Shown here one piece after another: positions 42,933 to 51,831 of a stretch of 64,000 nucleotides of DNA. The notes under the pieces are model-generated. The model made no database searches. It worked only from the letters and a program-made list of their open reading frames with translations, and was not told the DNA's origin. This DNA is from Clostridia bacterium (GTDB lineage Bacteria > Acidobacteriota > Terriglobia > Terriglobales > Acidobacteriaceae), in NCBI GenBank assembly GCA_035561135.1, contig DATMYA010000023.1, positions 1-64,000 on the forward strand. Direction: 5' to 3'. The translations under genes were made by a program, and so were the position numbers. Position 1 is the first letter of the stretch, and the number at the start of each line of letters is the position of its first letter.

Positions 42933-43434
42933 CGACAGCATAGAAGTTCAACCGCCGGTCAAAGCTCCGATGTGGGCGTGGGCCACTGCAACCTTCTTTG
43001 GCATTGGCACCCTGCGTCCCGGCCCCGGCACGTGGGCTTCGCTTGCAACCGTGCTGCTCTGGTGGTCGTTTGCACACCGCTTGTCGCACACAACGCAATA
43101 CAGCATCGCCGCCGTGCTGGCGCTGGCGATAACACTCATCGGCATTCCGGCAGCGACCCTTGTTGCGCGCGCCTCCGGACGCAAAGATCCGTCCATCGTT
43201 GTTATCGACGAAGTTGCCGGACAGCTGGTTGCGATGATTGGCGCGCCGGCAGCGTGGAAGCCGCTCGTAGTGGCGTTCGTCCTTTTCCGCATCTTCGACA
43301 TCGTGAAGCCCCCGCCTGTGCGCGGCCTTGAAAAGCTGCCGTGGGGCACCGGAATCATGATCGACGATATTGGAGCAGGACTCTACGCTCTCATCTTTGT
43401 GCAGCTATTGCTTCGTTTTGGCATCTTAGGATGA
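42913..43434 (+). CDS. pgpA: Phosphatidylglycerophosphatase A
   Basis: Dephosphorylates PGP to phosphatidylglycerol in the inner membrane. 173 residues from ATG at 42913, the usual length; a longer frame from 42763 runs inside yacG. Motifs: GTLRPGPGTWASL (~30), VVIDEVAGQLVA (~98), and FRIFDIVKPPPVRGLEKLPWGTGIMIDDIGAG (~128-160, in two parts), which carry the acidic active site. Membrane helices between. Co-transcribed with yacG. Confidence 0.93.
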   Translation: MDASPINDSIEVQPPVKAPMWAWATATFFGIGTLRPGPGTWASLATVLLWWSFAHRLSHTTQYSIAAVLALAITLIGIPAATLVARASGRKDPSIVVIDEVAGQLVAMIGAPAAWKPLVVAFVLFRIFDIVKPPPVRGLEKLPWGTGIMIDDIGAGLYALIFVQLLLRFGILG

Positions 43435-43477
43435 TGGGGTGTGGGATGCACGACGCCCTTCATCACAACACGATTCC

Positions 43478-44506
43478 ATGCTGAACAAGAATGGCCGCCC
43501 AAAAATCGATTCGGTCGAACCTGCGTTTGCACTGCCGGGGGGCGAAGTTCGCATCATTGGCAGCAGCCTGCGGCCGCCTGAACTCAGGCAGCCGCTCGTG
43601 CAATTTGGCGATATCGAAGGTTCCGTCGTCATCAGTTCCGATCAGTTCCTGATTGCACGGGTTCCTGAAGGTGCAAGTTCCGGACCCGTGACAGTTTCTA
43701 CGAGCGCGAGCAGCAATCCGCACCAGGTTGGGATCGCCATCCCTATCGCCGAGAACCTGCACCCTGTCGCGAGCCCGGCCATCGATGCCGAGGGAAACAT
43801 ATACGTGACCTACTCCGGCCAGCGCGGCCAGAAGGTTCCGGTGGCCATCTACAAGATCGACACGAATTACAACGTTAAACCTTACGTGGCCGAGATGATG
43901 AATCCGACAGGCCTCGCCGTCGATGTTGACGGCTACCTGTATGTGTCATCGAGATATGACGGCACGGTGTTTCGCGTCGCACCAAACGGTACGACCTCTA
44001 CGTATGCGGAAGGAATGGGCGTCGCGACTGGAATCGCCTTCGACGGCGCGCGCGATCTCTACGTTGGCGATCGCAGCGGCACCATCTTCAAAATTTCGCG
44101 TGATCGCCAGACGTATGTCTATGCGACGCTGGAACCCAGCGTTTCGGCCTATCATCTTGCATTCGGCCCGAATGGGAGTTTGTTCGTGACTGGGCCAACC
44201 ACGTCGAGTTTCGACGCGGTGTACGAGGTCGATACCCACGGCACGGTCAGCGTCTTCTATCGTGGACTGGGACGGCCACAAGGCCTGGCCTTCGACGATG
44301 CCGGCAACATGTACGTAGCAGCATCGCTGGGTGGGCAGCGCGGTATCGTTCGCATCACGCCTGAGCGCGAAGCCTCTCTTGTTGTTTCCGGGTACAACCT
44401 GGTCGGACTCGCGTTCGCTCCAGGCCGCGCAGTCGTTCTCGCGACAACCGACGCTGTCTATCATCTTTCCTGGGATATCGCGGGGCGCTCGCTGCTGTAC
44501 GAGTAG
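43478..44506 (+). CDS. IPT/TIG plus NHL/SMP-30-like beta-propeller protein
   Basis: About 342 residues from ATG at 43478. Residues ~8-85 form an IPT/TIG Ig-like domain (KIDSVEPAFALPGGEVRIIGSSL ... VRVP-type end RVPEGASSGPVTVST). Then about five NHL-like blades: SPAIDAEGNIYVTYSG, PTGLAVDVDGYLYVSSRYDG, ATGIAFDGARDLYVGDRSG, YHLAFGPNGSLFVTGP, PQGLAFDDAGNMYVAAS. No signal peptide is seen, which is odd for this layout. Could be a lactonase-like or a scaffold protein. Confidence 0.8.
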   Translation: MLNKNGRPKIDSVEPAFALPGGEVRIIGSSLRPPELRQPLVQFGDIEGSVVISSDQFLIARVPEGASSGPVTVSTSASSNPHQVGIAIPIAENLHPVASPAIDAEGNIYVTYSGQRGQKVPVAIYKIDTNYNVKPYVAEMMNPTGLAVDVDGYLYVSSRYDGTVFRVAPNGTTSTYAEGMGVATGIAFDGARDLYVGDRSGTIFKISRDRQTYVYATLEPSVSAYHLAFGPNGSLFVTGPTTSSFDAVYEVDTHGTVSVFYRGLGRPQGLAFDDAGNMYVAASLGGQRGIVRITPEREASLVVSGYNLVGLAFAPGRAVVLATTDAVYHLSWDIAGRSLLYE

Positions 44507-44812
44507 TCAGTGGCCACTAGTCAGTGGCCAGTTGCCGGTTGCCAGTTGCCGGGGGCAGCAGCTGGGTCGTCTGTTTTTTTGTCTTCCTGAGCGCAGCGAC
44601 GCAGTCGCGGAGTCGAAGGAGCCCTACGACGCCCGAAAGTTCGGGAGTTCAATAGGGCTCCTTCGACTCGGGCTTACGCCCTCGCTCAGGAAGACGACGT
44701 GTTTTAGGTTGGGTCTGGCGGCTGGCGTCTAGCGTCTGATGTCTGATGTCTGACGTCTGAAGTCTGCCCTCCGCTCTTTCGCCCCTTCGCCTGCTGCTTT
44801 ACACTGAAATAC
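44507..44812. repeat. Intergenic block of three repeat types
   Basis: 306 bases. A CCAGTTGCC-type tract (44512-44556), then an inverted pair of BIME-like units (44581-44626, CTTCCTGAGCGCAGCGACG; and 44651-44695, CCTTCGACTCGGGCTTACG), then a GTCTGA-type tract (44724-44775). No gene. Confidence 0.75.
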
Positions 44813-46057
44813 GTGAAAGCCGAACTCATCGCGATTGGGTCTGAATTGCTTACTCCCTTTCGCCAGGATACGAATTCCCTCTATCTCACTGCACGGTTGA
44901 ACGAACTGGGTGTGGACGTTGCGTTCAAGTCGGTTGTCGGAGACGACCGCGAACACCTCACGTGCGTTGCGCGCACTGCACTCTCGCGCGCTGATATTTT
45001 GATCTTTATGGGCGGACTCGGCCCCACGGAAGACGACCTTACCCGTGAGTGCGTAGCCGAGGCACTCGGCATCGAACTGCGTCGCGATCCCGACCTCGTC
45101 GCCGAACTGTATGCCCGCTTTGCCGCGCGTCGGGTCAAGATGCCGGAGAACAATGCGCACCAGGCAGACGTACTCGACGGCGCAGAGGTACTGCGCAATG
45201 CCAAGGGCAGCGCGCCCGGCCAATGGCTGGAAGGCGCGCATCTTGACCAGTTGCGAATCATCATCCTGCTGCCGGGGCCGCCGTTCGAACTCGAGCATGT
45301 GTTCGAGACCCAGTGCATGCCGCGCTTGCGCGCCGCACTGCCTCCAGCCTCGATTGCCACGAAGGTCATCAGGTGCGCCATGCTTCCCGAGTCCGTCGCA
45401 GACGAACGCGCTGCACCCGTTTATAAGCAGCACCCGGATGTGCAGACCACGATTCTTGCAGGCGCTGGACAGGTTGAATTCCACCTGAAGGCGCATGGCA
45501 GCACGCTGGACGAAGCGGAAGAAAAAGTTGAGATTCTTGCCTCCGCACTGGAGGAGGAACTGGATGACGCGGTCTTCTCCAGCGCGGGCGAGACGCTGGA
45601 ACAGATTGTTGGCTATTACTTGCAGATGCGTAGTGCGACCATCGCCGTGGCAGAATCCTGTACCGGCGGACTCGTGGGGCAGCGCCTTACATCTGTGGCC
45701 GGAAGCTCGCGATACTTTCTTGGCGGCGCTATTGTCTATGCGGACGACATGAAGACGCTGTTCTGCGATGTGCCTCCGTTGTTGATCGCAGAGCACGGAG
45801 CGGTCAGCAAACAGGTCGCGATCGCACTCGCGGAAGGCATTCGCAAACGTTGCCGCGCCAGCATAGGAGTCGGGGTAACGGGCATTGCCGGACCGGGCGG
45901 CGCAACGGAAGAGAAGCCGGTCGGCCTGGTTTACATTGCCGTCGCAGGACACGGGAAGACAGAGGTGTTGGAGCGCAAATTTCCCGGAGACCGCGAACGC
46001 ATTCGCTACTTCGCATCGCAGCAAGCGCTGGACATGGTAAGGAAAAAATTGATTTAG
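44813..46057 (+). CDS. cinA: CinA: nicotinamide-nucleotide amidase / competence-damage protein
   Basis: 414 residues, two domains. N-terminal COG1058/MoCF-like domain (AELIAIGSELLTPFRQDTNSLYLTARLNELG, MGGLGPTEDDLTRE), linked to ADP-ribose pyrophosphatase activity, and the C-terminal amidase domain (AVAESCTGGLVGQRLTSVAGSSRYFLGG with the catalytic Ser, GVTGIAGPGGATEEKPVGLVYIA). It recycles NMN to NaMN. GTG start at 44813. Confidence 0.95.
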   Translation: MKAELIAIGSELLTPFRQDTNSLYLTARLNELGVDVAFKSVVGDDREHLTCVARTALSRADILIFMGGLGPTEDDLTRECVAEALGIELRRDPDLVAELYARFAARRVKMPENNAHQADVLDGAEVLRNAKGSAPGQWLEGAHLDQLRIIILLPGPPFELEHVFETQCMPRLRAALPPASIATKVIRCAMLPESVADERAAPVYKQHPDVQTTILAGAGQVEFHLKAHGSTLDEAEEKVEILASALEEELDDAVFSSAGETLEQIVGYYLQMRSATIAVAESCTGGLVGQRLTSVAGSSRYFLGGAIVYADDMKTLFCDVPPLLIAEHGAVSKQVAIALAEGIRKRCRASIGVGVTGIAGPGGATEEKPVGLVYIAVAGHGKTEVLERKFPGDRERIRYFASQQALDMVRKKLI

Positions 46058-46212
46058 AAGCAGACGTCGAACGGCAGACTTCAGACGCTAGACTTCGGAA
46101 TTCAGTGTCCTGCCCGGCAAATACTTCAGGCGTGAACACCTGAAGTATGCCGTCGAACGTGAATTCTTGTTTTTGACGTCCGAGGTCTGCCGTCTGACAT
46201 CTGCATCAACCT

Positions 46213-46791
46213 ATGCGCCTCTTCGTTGGAATCGATATCGAGGAACCGATACGCAAGCGGATCACGCAATTTGTGGACGACTTGCGGAAGTTCGCGCCTG
46301 AACTGCGCTTTGTTGGCCCGGAGACCTACCACGTAACGCTCAAGTTCATCGGCGAGACCAACAAATTGGAAGAGATTCGACGCGCGCTCAGCGACGTTCG
46401 CTCCGCCCAGTTTCCAATTGACTTCCGCAGCTACGGCTTCTTCCCCGGCGCGAAGAACCCTCGCGTGTTCTGGATCGGAATCCAGGCGCCCGTCGCGCTG
46501 CAGCAGCTTGCGACTGCGGTCGACAATGTCGTTGCGCCGTTGGGTTTCGAGCGCGCAGACAGCCCACTCAGTCCGCACCTAACGCTGGCGCGCAGCGGCT
46601 CCGGACGTCCACGTTCTCTGTCCGGCGATCGCCCTAATCAGAAGTTCCAGCGCATACAGGAACGATTGGCTTCTGCGCCCGAACCAGAGTTCGGTACAAT
46701 GGCCGCTCGCGAATTCTTCCTATACGAAAGCAGGCTCTCGCCGCGCGGCGCGCAATACTTCAAGGTGCAGTCTTACGAACTGCATCCCTGA
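46213..46791 (+). CDS. thpR: RNA 2',3'-cyclic phosphodiesterase
   Basis: 2H phosphoesterase of 192 residues. Both HxTx motifs are present: HVTLKFIGE (~44) and HLTLARSGS (~128). N-terminus MRLFVGIDIEEPIRKRI is typical of LigT/ThpR. Acts on 2',3'-cyclic ends of RNA, possibly tRNA. Lies 21 bases upstream... of a repeat-like tract to its left and 45 bases ahead of plsY. Confidence 0.93.
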   Translation: MRLFVGIDIEEPIRKRITQFVDDLRKFAPELRFVGPETYHVTLKFIGETNKLEEIRRALSDVRSAQFPIDFRSYGFFPGAKNPRVFWIGIQAPVALQQLATAVDNVVAPLGFERADSPLSPHLTLARSGSGRPRSLSGDRPNQKFQRIQERLASAPEPEFGTMAAREFFLYESRLSPRGAQYFKVQSYELHP

Positions 46792-46836
46792 CGTAGCAGC
46801 CAATGCGGCGACAGCATACTGAACTCTGATTTCCTG

Positions 46837-47535
46837 ATGCTTACATACGTCGTCGTCGCCATCGCCGCCTACCTGCTCGGGTCCATCCCGTTCGGCTACA
46901 TCCTTGTTCGCACGTTTGTTGGCGCGGACGTCCGCGCGCAAGGCAGCGGGAACATCGGGGCCACCAACGTTGCACGCACAGGTCACAAAGGCCTCGCAAT
47001 CGCGACGCTTCTCCTCGATGCGCTCAAGGGTGCCTTTGCCGTTCTGTTCGCATTTGCCTGGGGACGCCACACGCTTACCATTCCCCAACGCGAAGCGTGG
47101 TACGCGGGAGAGATGGTCGAGTACCTGCAGCACACTGTGCCTTACGTGGAGGTCAGCCGCCATCTTTATGCGCTTGCCGCAGTAGCAGCACTGTTCGCCA
47201 TCATCGGACACATGTATCCAGTGTGGCTCCGCTTCAAGGGCGGCAAAGGCGTAGCGACTGGACTCGGCGTATTTGTCGCAATCGCGCCAAAGGCGGTGCT
47301 GGTCGTAATGATCGTTTTCGCGCTTATCCTCGTCGTAGCTCGTTACGTGTCGTTGGGATCCATCGTAGCCGCCGCTCTCTTCCCTGTCGCCTTCTTCCTG
47401 TTGCAGCGCGAGCAAGCCAGTCCACTTGTGCTTGCGATCACGGCAGGGGTCTCGCTGCTTATAATCTGGAAGCATAGAGCGAACATTCAACGGTTGTTGG
47501 CGGGCACAGAACATCGTTTCGGATCGAAGAAGTGA
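46837..47535 (+). CDS. plsY: Glycerol-3-phosphate acyltransferase PlsY
   Basis: Integral membrane enzyme transferring acyl from acyl-phosphate to G3P, the first step of phospholipid synthesis. 232 residues, slightly longer than usual by an insert at ~85-120 (TIPQREAWYAGEMVEYLQHTV). Motif 1 GSIPFGYILVR and GSGNIGATNVART, motif 2 GHMYPVWLRFKGGKGVATGLG. Five membrane helices. Followed by gpsA after 13 bases, which makes its substrate. Confidence 0.95.
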   Translation: MLTYVVVAIAAYLLGSIPFGYILVRTFVGADVRAQGSGNIGATNVARTGHKGLAIATLLLDALKGAFAVLFAFAWGRHTLTIPQREAWYAGEMVEYLQHTVPYVEVSRHLYALAAVAALFAIIGHMYPVWLRFKGGKGVATGLGVFVAIAPKAVLVVMIVFALILVVARYVSLGSIVAAALFPVAFFLLQREQASPLVLAITAGVSLLIIWKHRANIQRLLAGTEHRFGSKK

Positions 47536-47548
47536 AAGGAATCAGCGC

Positions 47549-48580
47549 GTGAGTCAGATTGCAATCATCGGTGCCGGTGCCTGGGGCACGGCAATCGCTA
47601 TCGCTCTTGGACGCAAAGGCACGCATGGCGTGCGCCTCTGGGCATTTGAAAAAGAGGTTTGCCAGTCCATTGCCGCACGAAGGACGAACGACTTATTCCT
47701 GGCCGATGCCCCCATCCCGGAAACTGTCGCCGCCACCACGAGCCTGAGTGAAGCGTTGGCCGGTGCTGAGATCGTCGTCAGCGTGATGCCGTCGCATCAC
47801 ACGCGCCGGGTTTATCGGCAGATGAAGCCGCACCTCTCTCCGGAAATGCTCTTCGTCTCCGCTACCAAGGGCATTGAGAACGACACATATCAGCGGATGA
47901 GCGAAGTGATCGCCGAAGTGCTAACGGTTGCGCCCAATGGCTTCACTCCCAGGCTGGGATCGCTGAGTGGACCATCCTTCGCGAAAGAAGTTGCCAAGGG
48001 AGACCCGACGGCCATCACCTTCGCCAGCCGCGATGCGGAACTCGCAGCGATCGTGCAGCGCGAATTCAGCGATCCTTCCTTCCGCGTGTACAGCAATGAC
48101 GACTCCGTGGGCGTGGAACTCGGCGGTGCCCTGAAGAACATCATCGCTATTGCTGCTGGCGTCGTTGATGGGCTGGGGCTCGGACACAACACGGCTGCCG
48201 CCCTCATTACGCGCGGGCTGGCAGAGATGACTCGACTGGTTTTAGCCTGCGGCGGACGCGCTGAAACAATGGCAGGCCTAGCCGGACTCGGAGACCTCGT
48301 GCTCACCTGTACTGGCGGTCTTTCGCGCAACCGGACAGTCGGTGTGGAACTTGGCAAGGGGCGCCGCCTGGAAGACATCATCGCAGGCATGCACGGCATG
48401 GTTGCCGAAGGCGTGCTCACAACCAACGCCGCCGTCGGCCTGGCGCACAAGATGAAAGTCGAAATGCCAATCACCGAGCAGATGCACGCCATCCTGCAAC
48501 AGGGCAAGCCGCCGCGCGACGCCATCCGTGAACTGATGACGCGCCCCTCAACCAGCGAAATCGGCCTTTACCGCTCCTGA
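47549..48580 (+). CDS. gpsA: NAD(P)H-dependent glycerol-3-phosphate dehydrogenase
   Basis: Reduces DHAP to G3P for lipid synthesis. 343 residues, GTG start, GAAAGGA ahead. Rossmann motif IAIIGAGAWGTAIAIALG at the N-terminus; catalytic region GVELGGALKNIIAIAAGVVDGLGLGHNTAAALITRGLAEM (Lys in LKNI) and GDLVLTCTGGLSRNRTVG. Operon with plsY; terminator follows. Confidence 0.96.
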   Translation: MSQIAIIGAGAWGTAIAIALGRKGTHGVRLWAFEKEVCQSIAARRTNDLFLADAPIPETVAATTSLSEALAGAEIVVSVMPSHHTRRVYRQMKPHLSPEMLFVSATKGIENDTYQRMSEVIAEVLTVAPNGFTPRLGSLSGPSFAKEVAKGDPTAITFASRDAELAAIVQREFSDPSFRVYSNDDSVGVELGGALKNIIAIAAGVVDGLGLGHNTAAALITRGLAEMTRLVLACGGRAETMAGLAGLGDLVLTCTGGLSRNRTVGVELGKGRRLEDIIAGMHGMVAEGVLTTNAAVGLAHKMKVEMPITEQMHAILQQGKPPRDAIRELMTRPSTSEIGLYRS

Positions 48581-48598
48581 TGATTTCTGCGGTAAATG

Positions 48599-48628
48599 AA
48601 AAGCACCCGGATTCCCGGGTGCTTTTTT
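48599..48628 (+). terminator. Terminator of plsY-gpsA
   Basis: AAAAGCACCCGGG-type stem with CCCGGGTGCTTTTTT, loop ATT. Strong T-run. Confidence 0.9.
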
Positions 48629-48739
48629 AGTTGTAGTACGTCCAACGAGTGGAGTGCGGAGACGCTATCCCCCAGTCGGGCCGGGTCTGCGGGAGCCAAT
48701 CCAACAGCTTACGTATTCATTCATTTTGAGGAGAGCCGC

Positions 48740-49810
48740 ATGAGAGACTTTGCGCGCTATTTGCTACTTACATTCCTTGTCCTAGTAATTTCCTCGGTGT
48801 TTGTGCTGCCCTGTCGGGCTCTGACGATGGCCGACGGCAGTCGCATCAGCATCAAGCTCGACACTTCCGAGGCCGAGGCGGTTCTCGCAATCCTTGATAA
48901 GGCATGTACACAGCAGCCCATCGCTGAGGCTGACTGGCAGCGCATCTTCAGCAGCGAGCCCTACGTAAGCTTGAAAAGGCGTGAGCACTCGATGAAGCGG
49001 AGCTTTGAAGATGACGTGTTTCAGCAATACGTGCTCTCGCCGGAAACGGTGAAGCGCACGGATGCACTGCGCTACACGCTCGAGGCCTGGAAGGGCGCGA
49101 ACCTGATTGCCTCCGCGCGCCAGGTGCTCAAGTTCCTGCCCGCCGGAGCGAAGATAAACGCGACCGTGTACCCGGTCATCAAGCCTCGCGAAAACAGTTT
49201 CGTATTCGAAGACAACAAGATCTTTTTGTATTTGGACCCAACTCGCCCGAAAGAGGTGTTCCTGAACACCGTCACCCACGAACTGCACCACATTGGCATG
49301 GGGAGCGTGGAGACCGGCTTCGATGAGCGATACATGGATCTATCTCCAAACGCAAGGAAGGCTGGCATCAATGTGGGCCGTTTCGCCGAAGGCTTCGCTA
49401 TGCTCGCCGCGGCCGGCTCTGCCGACGTGCATCCACACCAGTTCAGCGATCCCAAGGACCGCGCGCGCTGGGACCGTGACATGGCCAACTTCAATACCGA
49501 CCTGAAGAAGGTTGAACAGTTCCTGCTCGATGTCTTGAACGGTAGGTTTGCGAGTGACGAGGAGATGTGGAACAAGGCTTTTGAGTTCTACGGTGAGCAG
49601 GGGCCGTGGTACACCCTCGGGTACAAGATGGCAGCCGCAGTCGAAAAGAAGTACGGCCGGGCGGCGTTGCTCGAATGCGAACAAGATCCGCGCCGCCTGC
49701 TCGCAACCTGGAACGTAATCGCCGCAGAGCAGAGCAAAAAGGACGAGCAGCTCGCAACGTGGTCTCCCGAGTTAATCAATGGACTGCACGCACAGCCAGT
49801 GCAGCGGTGA
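48740..49810 (+). CDS. Exported HExxH metallopeptidase-like protein (DUF5700-like)
   Basis: 356 residues from the ATG at 48740, behind GAGGAG; a longer frame to 48596 crosses the gpsA terminator. Signal peptide MRDFARYLLLTFLVLVISSVFVLPCRA. Zinc motif VTHELHHIGMGS (HELHH) at about residue 180, and a Glu-containing helix RFAEGFAMLAAAG about 40 residues later that may give the third ligand. The layout resembles the DUF5700 group of putative Zn proteases. Substrate unknown. Confidence 0.8.
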   Translation: MRDFARYLLLTFLVLVISSVFVLPCRALTMADGSRISIKLDTSEAEAVLAILDKACTQQPIAEADWQRIFSSEPYVSLKRREHSMKRSFEDDVFQQYVLSPETVKRTDALRYTLEAWKGANLIASARQVLKFLPAGAKINATVYPVIKPRENSFVFEDNKIFLYLDPTRPKEVFLNTVTHELHHIGMGSVETGFDERYMDLSPNARKAGINVGRFAEGFAMLAAAGSADVHPHQFSDPKDRARWDRDMANFNTDLKKVEQFLLDVLNGRFASDEEMWNKAFEFYGEQGPWYTLGYKMAAAVEKKYGRAALLECEQDPRRLLATWNVIAAEQSKKDEQLATWSPELINGLHAQPVQR

Positions 49811-49934
49811 TTCACCTTTGCTAGTCTGAGCGCCACGTCGCTGGCCGGATGGGGTAGCACCAAGGTAACGGTCTCTTCGCGCATTACGCCACTGAGGAAG
49901 CAGCAACTTACGTTAGAATTCGGCAACTCAGTCC

Positions 49935-51722
49935 ATGCGCCTACTTCCGTCACGAATCCCGATTCTGTACTCGATTATGGGCGTGCTGCTGCTCGTCAGC
50001 ATCGTGCCGATGTATTTCTATGCTGATCGCGTGGTCTCCGTGAATCGCGAGCGTCTGAAAGTGAACGAGATGCTCCTGCAGAATACGGTGACGAAGTCGC
50101 TTAGTGACGACATCGCGCAGAGGCAAGCGACCATACGCATGATGCTGGAGAACCTGGCCTCGGCCGTGCAGATCTCCAGCGGCGGGAACCTGGCTCAGGA
50201 TCACGTTGCCGCGCCTGAACTTCGCGCTCTGCTGGAGAAGTTTGTCAGCTCGCATGGCGATCTTGCCTATGCCACGCTTCTGAACACCGATGCCAAGGGC
50301 ATCTCCGCCGGCAAGATCACGCCAGATGTTTTCCTTCAACGTGAACTTGAACACGCATTTGCAGCCGCTCGCGACGGCCGCGCCTATAACGGACAGCCGC
50401 TCACAATCGGGGCGGGGAAAGACTCGCATACGGTTTTCCTCGCCAGCCATCCACTTTTAGCGGACGGGCGCTTCGTGGGTATGCTCGGCACCGTCATCGA
50501 CCTTCAGTTTCTCGAGATCCGTCTTCGCGAATTTGGCCGTGGTGGACTCGCTCTATACGTTGTCGATCGCGAGGGGCGACTGGTCGCCGGTGCGTCGCCG
50601 CAATTCGCTACCGGTCAGGACCTTACGCGTTTCGAGATTGTTCAGAAGTTCGTTGACCAGGGCGGACGCTCGCGCCTCGTCGAGACCACCGAGTTCGCCG
50701 TCGACGAGAAGGACGGACGCACCGAACTGCTTGGTACATGCAGCCCTGTGCCTTCGCTGGAGTGGGCCGTCATAGCGCAGAAAGAACAGGGCGAGGCCTA
50801 CGCCAGCGTCTATGAAATGCAGCGCTACTCACGGCTGCTGGCGTTACTGTCCGTTCTGTTGAGCATCGCAATCAGCTTCTACGCGACTCGAAAAATTACG
50901 ACACCGTTACAAACGCTTACGGAATCCAGCCGGGCCATTGCCCGTGGCGACTTCTCGCAGCGCGTTACGCTTACCAGCCGCACAGAGATCGGAGAATTAG
51001 CGGCAACGTTCAATATTATGACCGGCGAGCTAGAACACTTCGTCCAGGACCTGAAGCGAGCCGCCGAAGAGAACCGCGCACTGTTCCTGAACTCCATACA
51101 GATGCTGGCCGGAGCGGTTGACGAAAAGGATCCGTACACACGGGGCCACTCCGACCGCGTGACGCGCTACTCCGTCATACTTGCAACGGAGATGGGACTG
51201 AGCGAAGAGGAGATTGACAATGTTCGCATCGCCGCCCTGCTGCATGACGTGGGCAAGATCGGCATCGAGGACCGCATTCTCAAGAAGCCCGGCGCGCTCA
51301 CTCCCGACGAATTCGAGATCATGAAGACGCACACGACGAAGGGCGCCAACATTCTGCGCCCCGTCACGCAACTCGCGCTCATGCTGCCCGGTATCGAACT
51401 GCACCACGAGTCTCTCGACGGCCGGGGCTATCCCTATGGCTTGAAGGGCGACGAACTGCCGCTGATGGCGCGCATCATCAGCGTGGCCGACACGTTCGAC
51501 GCCATGACGACCAACCGCCCTTACCAAGCCGCCATGGATACCGAGTATGTCGTCCGCATCATCAATTCGCTAGTGAGTACGAAGTTTGACCCGCGCGTGG
51601 TCGCCGCCCTGACATCGGTGTTCGAGAGCGGCAGGTTACAAATCCGCCGAGCCGGCTCCACCAATCCGGACCAAGGCGCGGCAGCAGTCGCAGTAAATGC
51701 CGAAGCCAGCGCAATCGTGTAG
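49935..51722 (+). CDS. Membrane sensor HD-GYP phosphodiesterase
   Basis: 595 residues. One N-terminal helix (ILYSIMGVLLLVSIVPMYFY), a large periplasmic sensor of the Cache type (~30-290; VFLASHPLLADGRFVGMLGTVIDL, LYVVDREGRLVAGASP), second helix (LLALLSVLLSIAISFYA), HAMP (RKITTPLQTLTESSRAIARGDFSQRV), then HD-GYP: RGHSDRVTRYSVILA, LLHDVGKIGIEDRILKKPG, HHESLDGRGYPYGLKGDELP. The signature HHExxDGxGYP is intact, so c-di-GMP hydrolysis is expected. No partner gene; probably a stand-alone signal input. Confidence 0.93.
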   Translation: MRLLPSRIPILYSIMGVLLLVSIVPMYFYADRVVSVNRERLKVNEMLLQNTVTKSLSDDIAQRQATIRMMLENLASAVQISSGGNLAQDHVAAPELRALLEKFVSSHGDLAYATLLNTDAKGISAGKITPDVFLQRELEHAFAAARDGRAYNGQPLTIGAGKDSHTVFLASHPLLADGRFVGMLGTVIDLQFLEIRLREFGRGGLALYVVDREGRLVAGASPQFATGQDLTRFEIVQKFVDQGGRSRLVETTEFAVDEKDGRTELLGTCSPVPSLEWAVIAQKEQGEAYASVYEMQRYSRLLALLSVLLSIAISFYATRKITTPLQTLTESSRAIARGDFSQRVTLTSRTEIGELAATFNIMTGELEHFVQDLKRAAEENRALFLNSIQMLAGAVDEKDPYTRGHSDRVTRYSVILATEMGLSEEEIDNVRIAALLHDVGKIGIEDRILKKPGALTPDEFEIMKTHTTKGANILRPVTQLALMLPGIELHHESLDGRGYPYGLKGDELPLMARIISVADTFDAMTTNRPYQAAMDTEYVVRIINSLVSTKFDPRVVAALTSVFESGRLQIRRAGSTNPDQGAAAVAVNAEASAIV

Positions 51723-51831
51723 CAAGTTTTTCAGCCGTGCTGCGACAAAGCAAATGACTGATAGCGATCAGCCCAAGCGCGGCGAAGTCGCCCTCCTGCG
51801 CCGCCCGGCTCGACCGCTATAATGATCCAGC

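Noticed and set aside
44729..46024. 431-codon minus-strand frame
   Set aside because: Antisense to nearly all of cinA, which has complete domains; composition is Cys/Arg-rich and unlike a protein family.
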